From contig CAJSYZ010000001.1 of assembly GCA_910574455.1 (NCBI GenBank), forward strand, positions 3,703,424 to 3,767,423: a stretch of DNA of 64,000 bases. Direction: 5' to 3'. A program made the translations under genes and the position numbers. The notes below the pieces were generated by a model. It saw only the letters and a list, made by a program, of their open reading frames with translations. It was not told the DNA's origin and did no database searches. This DNA is from Trichaptum fuscoviolaceum. Lineage: Eukaryota > Basidiomycota > Agaricomycetes > Hymenochaetales > Trichaptaceae. Below, piece after piece: positions 12,903 through 24,300 of the stretch. The first letter of the stretch is position 1; each line of letters begins with the position of its first letter.

Positions 12903-15043
12903 AAAGCGGTATCAGCCTATCTTTTATCCACGACCTCTAGCTTACGATGTCAATACGGTAAGACAAGAGTTGCAATGAGAAAGGTACCGAAATGATTTGA
13001 GCTCGGTTTTGAATAATTTTCCTCCATGTGGCGAATACATAATACTTGCAGGCAGAAGGGACCCAGACGGACAGACTTGACAGCCATCGCCTGACTGGAG
13101 AGTGCTACACCTGAGCACGGAAGTGTGTACCAAGCCACACATGCACCTATCATCACTCTAGGGGATATATATAGTAGAGTTTGTCCTAATGAGCACTACT
13201 GATAGACCGACCCTCGAATCCATTTGCGTCCGTTCATGAAAAATGTCAGCCACCATCAAGTGACAAGTGATTTGGGAGGGAAGCTTCCGCGGCTTGAAGC
13301 CGAATAGATTTTGCCTCAAGCTCTGAAGGGCTGAAGGAAAAGGACTAAGACTATGTTAAGTTGTAAACCAACAATCACTCCGCTGGTTATAATCGACTTT
13401 TGTCCAATGTGCACTTTACTTGGTAATCTGGACTCTGTTCTTCGAGTTCTCTACTGAGCGATCGAAGAGCTTGCTTGACGGGTGCGAACCATGGACACAA
13501 AGGTCGGAAGGAGTATGATTAGAGAATTCGAGAAGAAAGGTATGCCCCTCGACGCGTGTAGCACATTGAGCTTAGTGTGAGGTGAGTAACACGGTCTGCA
13601 GAGATGCTCGTCAAGGTACCAGACATGTTACTAGATGGCATAGAGAAGCAAGTTCTTTGGACAAGCCTCAGGTCCGCATCATCCCAAGAGCAAGACGCGG
13701 GGGGCTGCTAAAACCAGGCCTTGTCGATCTGCAAATCGGAGAAGCCAGTTGTCTCAGCTGTAAGCTTGGTTCTACTGTGTCAGGAAGTTATTTGATAAAG
13801 CACTTTCCGATGTCGCATCAGCAATGTGATGAGTAGTAGAGTACTGCCAGAGAATTTGAAAGTGCAAGAGTGAGGGTAATGATCAGAGAATCCGACTGCA
13901 AACAACTTGAAGTTCAAGTTAGTGCGTAGGTCTGTCCGGAAATTCCCGAGGATATGTTCAGCGCTTAATTTTCGCTGCCAGTGGCTTCGGGGTCACTCAT
14001 GAAAACTTGATCACCTTCAACCCTTTCCTTCCTAGACGCTGTACATACCAGTTTGTCCCTTACAAGTCGTTCTGAACTCTACTGTGAACGTGGTGCAACT
14101 TCAATCAGACATCTTTAGGCTGCCTAAGCTCGAGCCTCTCCAACATCCAGACGAAGTAAATGTGCGATATTTTTGTACGTTTCCCCAACGCTACAAATAG
14201 CGAGTGAAAAGTTATAAAACTTGAAGGTCCTGAAGCGAAGCGTGTTTTGCCTCAATTACTGGGCATCCTGTTGCGACGTACGTGGCGCAGGCACGCGCGA
14301 TTTTCGGGCGTGTACACCGATGTACACGCCGATCTTTTTTTCAACAAGCTTCGGCGGCCTCGATTAGCTCTAACCTGTGTCTTTGGACAGGGGAAATGCT
14401 CGAGGTCTACGATGCTCAAACTTCAACTTACGACCAATTATACACTTACTTCAAGCTACAACTGGGCGTTTACTAAAGCTGGCTGCCTCAAATGCATAAG
14501 CCCAACGGATCCTATCAGCTCGTTCACTGGCAGTGGGCACGAATCAGACCATAATCAGGGCTTCTATCAAGTTTTCAAACTCAACAGCGCCCACAAATCA
14601 CCAGTGCGCTCGAGTCTACTACCAAAATCATGATCCAGAGGCCGGCAAAAACACGGAGTCACCGACACCCCTTCTCTCCCGTTGGACACCACGATGGGAA
14701 CGGAGCGCAAGTGAATTTCATCGAAAAAGCGCAGCTCCTTTGCATCCGGTCCATCAAGATTACTGGCATTGCACTGGCGATTAGTATCAACCGGTAATGG
14801 GCCTATCCAGTGCTAGGACGGGCGCCCGCGAGCTCTAGCGACGTCAATTCCTTGAATGCTCTGACTGCGCGCTGGGAGCCTTATCGATCCACTGTCAGTG
14901 GTATCATTAACTCCGGATTTATTCTATGACCGAAATCAAGGAAGACGTTTACTCAAGGGCAGGAATATCGAGCCACAAAATATCTGGGGGCGGAACCCGC
15001 AAACATACTCAGCCTCGGAGGCCTGATTTCGCGAAAACAGTGA
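12903..15043. other. Intergenic, no recognisable gene
   Basis: About 2.1 kb between the dispersed repeat and copy B of the 3-kb repeat. Open frames near 13.6, 14.3 and 14.6 kb have no recognisable domains, no partner exons and overlap in several frames. I see nothing to annotate. Confidence 0.45.
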
Positions 15044-18000
15044 GTGGGACTGCTCGCTGAGGTTTCTGTGCGGGATATCTGGCTAACCGAATGCATATAT
15101 GTATGCGATTACTTTGAGTCAGAGCAGTCGTTTGTAGTCACAAACACATATGGGGCAACAATCAAGCGGACTATGCTGCTTTACCGGCGGTTGCACATCA
15201 ACTTGAAGATGAAGTGTTGTGGTACGACGTCATCACCCTGGACTCTTTTCGATAGTATTCCGACCTTCACAGTCATCATACGCTGCGGTCAAACAGAGAG
15301 ACCCCGTTGGCCAGCATCATCCTCTTTGGGTGTTCGCCGGATAAAATATACACGCCCGTTTGCTAGTCAAGAAATATATCGTCAACATTTCCCGGTATCC
15401 TGGCAATCGCCAGAGTCATCCCGTCAATCACAAGTGATGCTGCATTGCAACACATTATTCGACTCCGGGTCCAGAATCCTGATCCGATACAGATGCCATA
15501 ACTTCAAATTTTGCATACAATTAACTGCAAAACACGCTAAGGCGAACAGAATAATGCGCAAGCATTCTCTCTTTAACGTCAAAACCTGTCAAAAGAGCCC
15601 GATTCAATGCACTGGGTGCGCAGAATAACCTGATGACAATCGAACCCGCCCGTCGCGGAGAAACCACCTCAACACCGTCCCAGCTCATTCGCTTCAAAAT
15701 GCAAGTCGCCTTCGCTTGCGCTTAGAAGTCGGCCTGTCATATCTCTCAGATCTACGGCAACCTCGGAAAGAGCGGTGTCTAATATCTACATATAGACTCG
15801 GATCCGACCCCTCGGAGCTCTTAAACCGGTAACCTTCAACAGAAGTTCCTGCGCTGGCGTCTATTCGCCTGAAATGCAGAATTGAAGGGCACAATCATGT
15901 ATCGAGCCTCGGGATTTGGACCTCGGTGTAGTAGTGGCAGTTTATCCATATGTTCATTGAGCCATAGCCTCCCAAGCTCAAACTCAGCTGGAAACATCAT
16001 GAAGAAAAATATGCATCTATGGCTTTTCTTCTCAAGGCTGCGCATGCACCTGAAGCAACGCACGGCCGAGACAGATCCTCATATATAAATCGCGCATGTA
16101 TTATAGAGGCTTCTCCACGCATGCTTTTGCAGTGACAGTACTCTAAAAATCGACACCGCTACACACGGAGCAGAAACACTCTGACCATTCACCTCACAGG
16201 TACGTCGATCTCAAACGGCATGTAGCATCTTGAACGGCATCCATGCTTATCTCGAAGTCCCGGGGTCCTTGGGGGCGCCGAAAAGTCTAATTTCCTATAA
16301 CGGTGCGCCGCGTGCAATAAATCAGAAATTAAACAAATTAATAATTCCCAGCTAAAAAATTGAATAACTGTCACGACGACTCGACGGCATGATTCGGGTC
16401 ACATCGCTGCACGCACAATCTGAGTCAGGCTTGGATCGCTTTCACAAGTTTCACGCGGCCACTGGACGACGCCTCCCCATCGTGAATCGTGATGGACAAG
16501 TCGTAGAATTATTTTGCTGGCATGTGTATTTCATTTGTTCATTCTTTTAAATAACATACTACCTCGAGTTCACATCACCGACCAATAAAAGTACACGAAG
16601 CGTCGTCTATTAAGGTCCTAGCAGTAAAATTCGCGACCCAGCTCAAGTCGCCCTCAGAGCCCCGGGCGGCTACGACGCGGAGTGCCATGATGAAACGCGG
16701 TCACGTTACTTCCCGTTTGTTTCAGCACCCCGCCCCCGGCGTTATGTGCCTTGCAGCTACGCGACGATGCGCTCTCACCTGTTGTCGCGTCGCACGCCCA
16801 AAGCTGACCGAAGAGTCTGCGCGTACATGAATTTCAATTTTCTTTCTCCGATTTGTCTGTTTACCCCGGATGATTGACTCCATCGAGTGCACTCCCGGAT
16901 TACTAGTAGAGATCTTATGAGTAAGGCAAATCATTCGATTGTGATGGTTTAGAGATTACTGTTACATAGGCGCAAATGCAATCATTCACTAAGAGAGACA
17001 AATGAAATAGACACTGATATATGCATAAATTCGGGCGAGGTACTCGGCGAATCAATTTCTTCAAAAGCTCAAATACAGGGATGCGCCCTCACCATACAGC
17101 CGGCCAGGTCATAAGCTGTGGTCCAAGAAAAAGATTCCCTGTAACTGCTTGAAAGCTTTCAAAGCTTCTGGGCGATTGAAAGATTGAGCAAGAACGAAGA
17201 AATCTTGAGCACACAATCGATGGTATGGAAGGTCATGGAGAGTATCCCAGCTGTCCTAAAAGTGTATGTCGACATGGTGAGATAATGTTTAACATGATGT
17301 CGAGAAGTCAATATTGATTTCAGATGTCCCACAGCTGCTAGTGTTCCCCCTAGAAGGATGTACCTGTCGATGTGTGCATGACCAGATAAGTTATAGCTTG
17401 CTTCGAGGAATGTACAATAAGCTTTGAGTTCATGTCCTGGAGATCAGCACGCCTGCCCGAGCCCGAGTCAGAGTCGGAACCAATGTATGCGCGTGATCTG
17501 ACTTACCTTTCTATGTATGTAGAGCTTTATGAATATCGGGTTAGATTCTGGCACCGACGCTGACAAAACAAGATTACAGCGCCCTTGTCAGTGCTTCTAC
17601 GTGCCATGCCGCCGCTACGCCAAAGCGGGGCCAATTTTCATATCACTGCCATTGGTATGACTTTCTTCATAAAATCAATCATCAGCGCCTCCGACTCTCG
17701 GAGTCAATGTCCAGGCCCTCCAAGTCGTGGAGTTGCTCTAGCTCTAATTGAATGCAACAGCTATGTTCAATCAGTTTCCGTCAACCCAGCCTTTGATGGT
17801 CGATGATCAACCTTCACAGTCATGGGTCGCGCCCTGATCAGCGCCGCCGCAGTCCAGTCCAAGCTGTCCTATCTTCATCAGCATCAGACAGAGCAAGCTA
17901 GAAGACGGTTGGGTGACATGTTGCTCTGAGAGGTCCTGCACCCAGATCAGCACGAGGTCGAGAGTCTTGGGCCCAGAACAGCCGTGCAGATTGACAATTT

Positions 18001-18057
18001 GCAATTGGCTCAGCCCGGGCCTTTCCGGATTCGCGGATCAGGCGTCAGGACCCCGGA
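15044..18057. repeat. Diverged 3-kb direct repeat, copy B
   Basis: Second copy of the unit at 8097-11087, same orientation, offset about 6.9-7.0 kb. Homology begins near GAGGTTTCTGTG (15057; 8133 in copy A) and fades after AGGACCCCG (about 18050). Open frames in one copy, such as 15044-15628, are not preserved in the other, which argues against a shared protein. Confidence 0.8.
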
Positions 18058-18361
18058 GAAGTATGAGAAGTAGACTCGTAGCCAGTCGCAATTTATCTTT
18101 TGAGGTTGGGAGGTTGGATAAATGAAGCGACTGGTAGCACTCAATCATAGGGAGGCCAGTCACCTCATTGTGACCTCTGGGTCACAGTGTGCCTGATTAA
18201 TATGTAAGCTTAGTGGTGGCAGTTTCTCGCCGGCCTTCTTAGGTTGCCGGTATCTTCCCGAGTCCCGGTCACTCTTTTTTTTTTTTTGAAATTCAACTTG
18301 TATTAGAATCAGATAGCGAATACATGCAGATTTTATGCTATATCTTTACTCTCTATCTACT

Positions 18362-20600
18362 ATGAGGCTCAACGAGCACGTAAGAGTCAATAGGGACGCG
18401 TTGAGGTCCCTTGGTCAACAGACTTTTGGAATCGAGCCTTTCGACTGGCAAATAGACACAGCCGAAGCTATTTTGAAGGGTCGGGATGTTGTGCTTGACG
18501 TAGGCACGGGCAGCGGAAAGACTGTCGCGTTTTCGTTAGCACTGGTGCTAGATAAAACAGCCATTGCTGTAGTTGTTTCTCCGTTATCAAGCCTCATGAT
18601 CGAGCAAATGGAAAGCGGACGGATTTCAACGATAGCCGTATGCCAGGAGACGTTCAATCGAACATCTAAAGCACAAGTGTTTAAAGTGAGTACGTACCAA
18701 GACTCTCAAGTACATAATATGTAATGGAGTGATCAGGACATTAGCGAATGTAAATTTCAACGAGTAATAGTCTCACCGGAGATTGCAATTTCACCGGCAT
18801 TTGGTGTATCCGTCTTATCTTCGAAAACCTTTCAAAAACGTCTTCAATGCTTCATTGTTGATGAAGCACACTGTATATCGGACTGGGGAAGCTCCTTCCG
18901 AACAGAATACAGTCGGATTGGTGCGCTCCGAGGGAGGGTAGGGAAGTCCGTGCCGTTTGTAGTTGCCTCGGCGACTCTACCAACGCACGTACTTGATAAC
19001 GTAAAAAAGGTGCTCAATCTTGATCCCCAGGCGGCCGTTGTCTGGCTTAGAAACGAAAGGAGGAATATAGCATTGTCAACAAGGGTAATGCAGTTCGAAG
19101 ACGTTTCAAAGGCGGACTTACGATTCACAGTTCCCCAAAATGCAAAGGGGGCACAAGACATTCCTATCACCTTGATATTTGCAGACACGCGTGCTCTCTG
19201 CGAGATTATTTGTGATAAACTGAGAGAATTCGTTCCCCCGGGCTCACCAGCTGACACCGTTGCCTATTACCACAGTCAAATTGGGCAGGCACGCAAACGA
19301 GACCTTGAAGCCAGGCTTCGCAACGGCGAAGTCAGAATATTGATCTGTACCGATGCAGTCGGGATGGTGAGTATATTGTAATGTGAAACAAATGAAAATC
19401 ACTCACTCTGCGTTATCAAGGGATGCGATCTACGCAATATTGAACGAGTGGTCTTGTGGGATTTACCCCCTACCTTTTGTTCTTTGGTTCAGCGGGCTGG
19501 GCGTGCAGCGCGGGACTTGTCGCGCGTTGGCGAGGCTATCTTGATAGTCCGCAAGAGCACTAGAAACAAGAAACTGTCTGAGCCAGACGTAAGCAAACTT
19601 CAGGCGCAGATAGAAAACAAAGATGAGGGATCACACACCATTGAATTTGATGACGCAGATAGGATGGAAATAGAGAATGTCGCACAGGTCAGCGATCAGG
19701 AGATCAACCACGTTCAGGATGGTGAGAGCCGCACGGAGACAATTGATGAGGGTGAGAGAGAAGAAGCTGGTGAAGGAGCAATCGGCCCGAAACCGCGTAA
19801 GAAAATCAAGACAAGGGACGAGCGACTAGAGGAGGCGTACCTCACGTTGTACGCAAACACATCGTCTTGCCTGCGTAAGGTCTGGGACAAGTATTTTGAC
19901 AACCAAAAAAAATGTGAGTAACTGTCATTAACAGATTAAATACCATTGCTCACCATTGAAATCGTTAGCTCGACTTGTCTATAAAAAAAATACCCTTTTC
20001 AAAAACGTCCCTGGGCTTCGGTGCTGTTCAAACTGCCACCCAGACCAGTTTCCTATGGAAGAGATTGAGCTGGAGAAGAAACCAGGCTTGAAACGAGGCC
20101 GACGTACGACTGTTTCCGAGGAGTTTCGCAAATATGTGAGGGGACGTCTTCGTGCATGGCGTTCAGCCCTCCTTGATCGACTATACTCGGGGATGAGCTC
20201 CGTCCCTACAGGCATGGTCATGCACAACGATGTCATTGATAAGCTTGCCTCCCAAGGCAAGCGAATCTCATCAGCGGCTGACTTGCTATTGAGGGTGCGA
20301 TGGGGCTTTGGCATTGAATCAGTACAAGACCCGATACCGGTTCCAAACCAGTATTGCCGCGAGCTTTTCATTGAGCTCCAGGATATCTACAAGGACTACG
20401 ATGCGGCTCATCCAGAAGACGAGGACACTGAAGATGAATTAAATGAGGGCGAGGCCAAAGCAATGGGTGGTTCACGTGGAGGGGCGGGAGGAGGATCAGA
20501 CAGGCGTACCGCCGTTGTCAGTGCACCCCAGATTCCATCTTCGAGTTCTCAGCTTCAGTTTATCAATAAAGGGCCTTCGGACTATTCTGCCACTCAGTAG
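18362..20600 (+). CDS. RecQ-like superfamily 2 DNA helicase
   Basis: Model join(18362..18685,18737..19366,19421..19913,19969..20600), 692 aa, three introns of 51-55 nt, all in frame. Helicase motifs in order: Gln/motif 0 region FGIEPFDWQ (22-30), Walker A GTGSGKT (48-54), DEAH box with the RecQ-specific VDEAHCISDWGSSFR (149-163), motif III SAT (186-188), and motif VI QRAGRAAR (342-349). Family members unwind DNA 3'-5' using ATP; that activity is inferred. No RQC or HRDC domain is visible. Instead there is an acidic linker, a short Cys cluster RCCSNC (about 500-505) and a Ser/Gly-rich tail. This compact form occurs in many copies in mushroom genomes, sometimes near chromosome ends or mobile DNA. 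Start chosen at ATG 18362; an upstream in-frame Met at 18335 has less typical sequence. It converges on the DUF6589-like gene with only 131 nt between stops. Confidence 0.88.
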
Positions 20601-20731
20601 GGGTGTGTTCTCATCTTCGGATTGATGGAAATATATACCAATAATTACAGTCCTTTGAAATCATTGTCAGAACGGCAGCTTCCATGTTTATTGTCGAACA
20701 TACGCACCAATTAATATATCCAATGTGCCGT

Positions 20732-21294
20732 CTACTCTAAATCAATGTTCTGTGCCATGGCACGCATAGCAGCAATAGTTCCTTCGATATCCAAGTCTTC
20801 TTCCAAGTCCTCAAGTGTAAGTTCTCCATCGTAAGCTTCCATTGCTTTGTCAAAAGCGTCTGTTGCATTATCATACTGATCTGGTAGTGCCCCGGTGTCC
20901 TCTGAGTCCGTTTCCGACCCTTCCGACCCTTCGTTCGATGATGTTGACTGCGCTTTGTAGGTTGCCTTCCGTGTGTCGCGAACAAATGTGCTGAAGGCCT
21001 TCGGCGTATTTGAATAAGCCCCACCATTAGTGAGAAAATCGCGTGCCTCGGGAATTTCGTCATTGAACTCTCGCCCACGCGTGTACGTCTGAATGGAATA
21101 CATTTGTAAGTGTTCCATTAGGTTCTTCATGTCCTTCTCAGAGGCTGGCGAAGTATGAGAGGTCCCATTGTACGGGATCTCGTATTGCTGGCCAACGCGT
21201 TTTAGGACACTGCGTAGTGACCATAAACATAGACTAACGACCCGAAGCCATTCGTCGTTCTTGTTCACACCTCGGGCCTGATAGATTATCTGAA

Positions 21295-21330
<36 letters not shown>

Positions 21331-24300
21331 TTTTCAGAAAATGAATGGGACAAACGGCGAAAAAAAACTTACCTTGATGTAAAAATTCTCGTGTTCCTGT
21401 AGAAGATCGAGTTCCTTGAACTGGCCGGGTCTCCCAGACATATTAACCAACCAGTTCATAAGATGCGCCTCCCTTTTTTTAGTGTAGAGTCAGTGCGTTT
21501 GATACGTGAACGGGATATGAAAAAAAAAAAAAACTTACCTTCGTACTGGGTCCATCTGCTTTAGCGTCAATAGAGTCTCTAATAACACATCTGCATACTT
21601 TGGCATTGATCCGGTACCACGGAACTCTACCATCCAAACAGTAAGGACATTAAGGACCCGTCCGATATCTCCTTCTCGTATTGCGGCCTTGAATTCCAAT
21701 AGAATGAGGGTGTCGTGATTGAACAATGTGATGTTCTCGAACACCACATCTCGGTCCTCTATTGGTTCGTCTCGCATATCCGATACTCGGCGTCGAGACG
21801 CAATGCGATCCAGGACGCGTTTTGCAGTGTCAGTGATGTCTTGCATATCACTGACACTATCAACCCAGTCTGAGAGCGAATCCTTGCCGCATTCGAGACG
21901 CCAGCCGTCGAGGACATTTGCAGGCAACGCAAATGATAAAATGAGCTCAGACAATGGCTGGAAAGGCGCAAGCTTCGACGCTTTCCAGCCGCAGAAAATG
22001 GGCCGCCGAGAGAGCAATGTATTCACCTTCCAAAGTGACCATATTGCTCGTCCATTCGGCATCCCCCAATACTCATTTCCGACCATCCGAGTCCCAGCCA
22101 TTTTTACATGGAATAGGCCAAGTAACTTGTCGACCCACCGACTTAGATTATCAATGAAATTTTCGTCGCATCTACGTGTAGCGCATGCCTATTTTTAAAT
22201 GTGTTAGTTACTATAATGTCCGAATAATGTTGGTGATAACTGTTACGCATCAAGCTGCTTACCCTTGTTTACACATTGTTTATGTTCCCCCTCATCTTTT
22301 TCTCTCACCCTTTCTACCTGCATGTGCGTACACACATTGCATCATTCTTTCATCATTGACTCCACACTCCGATGGCTCCACTTGCTCCACCTTCACTCCG
22401 AGAGCCCCAGGACCTTCCACTCCGATGATACATCATTCTACTCCACTCCACTCCACCTATGCTCCGATCTGACATCATCCTCCATTAATTAGAGCCACTA
22501 TGACGGACTCACTCCACTTCTGACCCGCGATGATGTAGTTTCATTCCTTGCTCCACTCTATTGTTCTCTGTAGTATATAAGGCCATGTACATAGCGCCCC
22601 AGGATGACACTTAAGTCAATCCTCCTATAGTCTTTTACAATCACGTACCAAAGACTCTGTTCACCCACGACTTCCGGTATAGAGACCCTCACAAAGCGGA
22701 CCCTCTATACTGTACTTGCTACTTCACCCAACAACGCTTTGGTCACTTATCATTTCCGTGATAAGTCCATCGAAGCCGTGAACGTAACAATTAGGATTGA
22801 CTTCTTTCTCATCTGAGATCGATCTCAACTCCGAAACAACCCCCCTCTACGCTCTACCACATTCTACAGCAGAATAAATCGGTACACCCTACGCATTCCA
22901 ATCCGGAATACTGACGGTTAAGTATTACAACTGGCCCTTGTCTACTAACTATCATATAGGAACGAAAGGAATACGAACGACAGTACGATCGAATACACCA
23001 AGCATACACTGTTATACTTGGAAGGAAGCAACAGACAAGTAATCGCAGAAATTAAGCAGGTTCACGACAGAATTTACGGTCCTTGTTACGCGTTTGGTTG
23101 GTGATAGCGTGAAGCAGAGGATCGCGACCCATTCAAGCAGCTTAGCCACGTCCAACGTAACTTGAAGAGAAGAAGGAAGCAGGGGAAAGGTCTCATCCAC
23201 CACAGAAACTGCCACAGCCGGAAGACAAGCATACCCTCACTTGTAGACGACAGCAATACACGGTGAACATCGAAACAGATTATCCAGCGAACCTAGGAAG
23301 ACAGAAAGGACAAGGTATCCGAAGACGTTAATATCACTCACGCATACTCTTGTAGCTCAAAGGGTTGATAACCCGAGGAAGTGCCCAACCTGAGGATTAC
23401 TATACTACTCGCCGATCGCACGGAACTACCGTTGGCAGGCGTACTAAGGATCAACATCCTTAACCCCGTCTCCATCTACGACTTACAACCCACTTCATAC
23501 CAATCCGACACACCCCCTCATAACCCCTCCGAACTTGACGAAAGCAGGACAGACCCACAGGACTATTCCGAGTACGAACATCGAACACAAGAAGATAACG
23601 AAAGCCTCTACGATCAACTTGTACCCCCTCGATTAGAACCCACTGTTACTCAGGAAACCTACGCATACTCCGCCGAGGAAGGAACAGATTTCGAGAACCC
23701 AAGCCACCATTGGAACGAAGTATCTGAGCACAACAGATTACTACCTCCAGCAACTCCGAATCACTCCAACCCTCCGATCACTACACCCCCAAGCGTAGAA
23801 CGAGCCCTACGTCCCTTCCCTCAACCTCGAACATCCGAACGAACTCCCACACCCGCTCCAGGACCTTCCAGAACTTTAGGAAACCTCAGACAAACTTTCC
23901 AAAGGACAGGAAGACGACTCAGGAATACATTACAACAACCGATTAATCAATCTGGCGAATCAAGCTCCCGCTCCCGCCCCCAACTTCGACCAACTAATTG
24001 AAGACAACTATCAGCACCTTGTCAACAGTGCATTAGTTCATCCGATCCAACAGAACTCCAAATACGACCTACAATACCTCCAACTCCGTCTACACTCTAT
24101 ACGACACGACCCCATTAATTGGATCTACCGACACGGCATCTTTTGGTTCGAAGGAAAGCCATACATCCCCGATTGTTACCTTCGTAAAGGCCTTATTGGA
24201 ATCTGCCACACCAAAGTTGACAACGCCATTGATCATTTCTCCGAAAGAGAAACCCTCTTGAACCTCACATCAATCGTTTATTGGCCCGGACAACCCCAGG

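Noticed and set aside
8097..18057. The two 3-kb repeats as LTRs of one large retroelement
   Set aside because: No TG..CA ends, primer site or pol remains between them, and 3 kb is very long for an LTR.
22790..22810. tRNA-primed initiation for E1 or E2
   Set aside because: No TGG-type tRNA 3'-end complement follows either LTR, whereas both sites match their own LTR exactly.
23350..23385. tRNA-like stretch (AGCTCAAAGGGTTGATAACC) in the E1 leader
   Set aside because: No acceptor stem, T-arm or full-length fold can be made around it.
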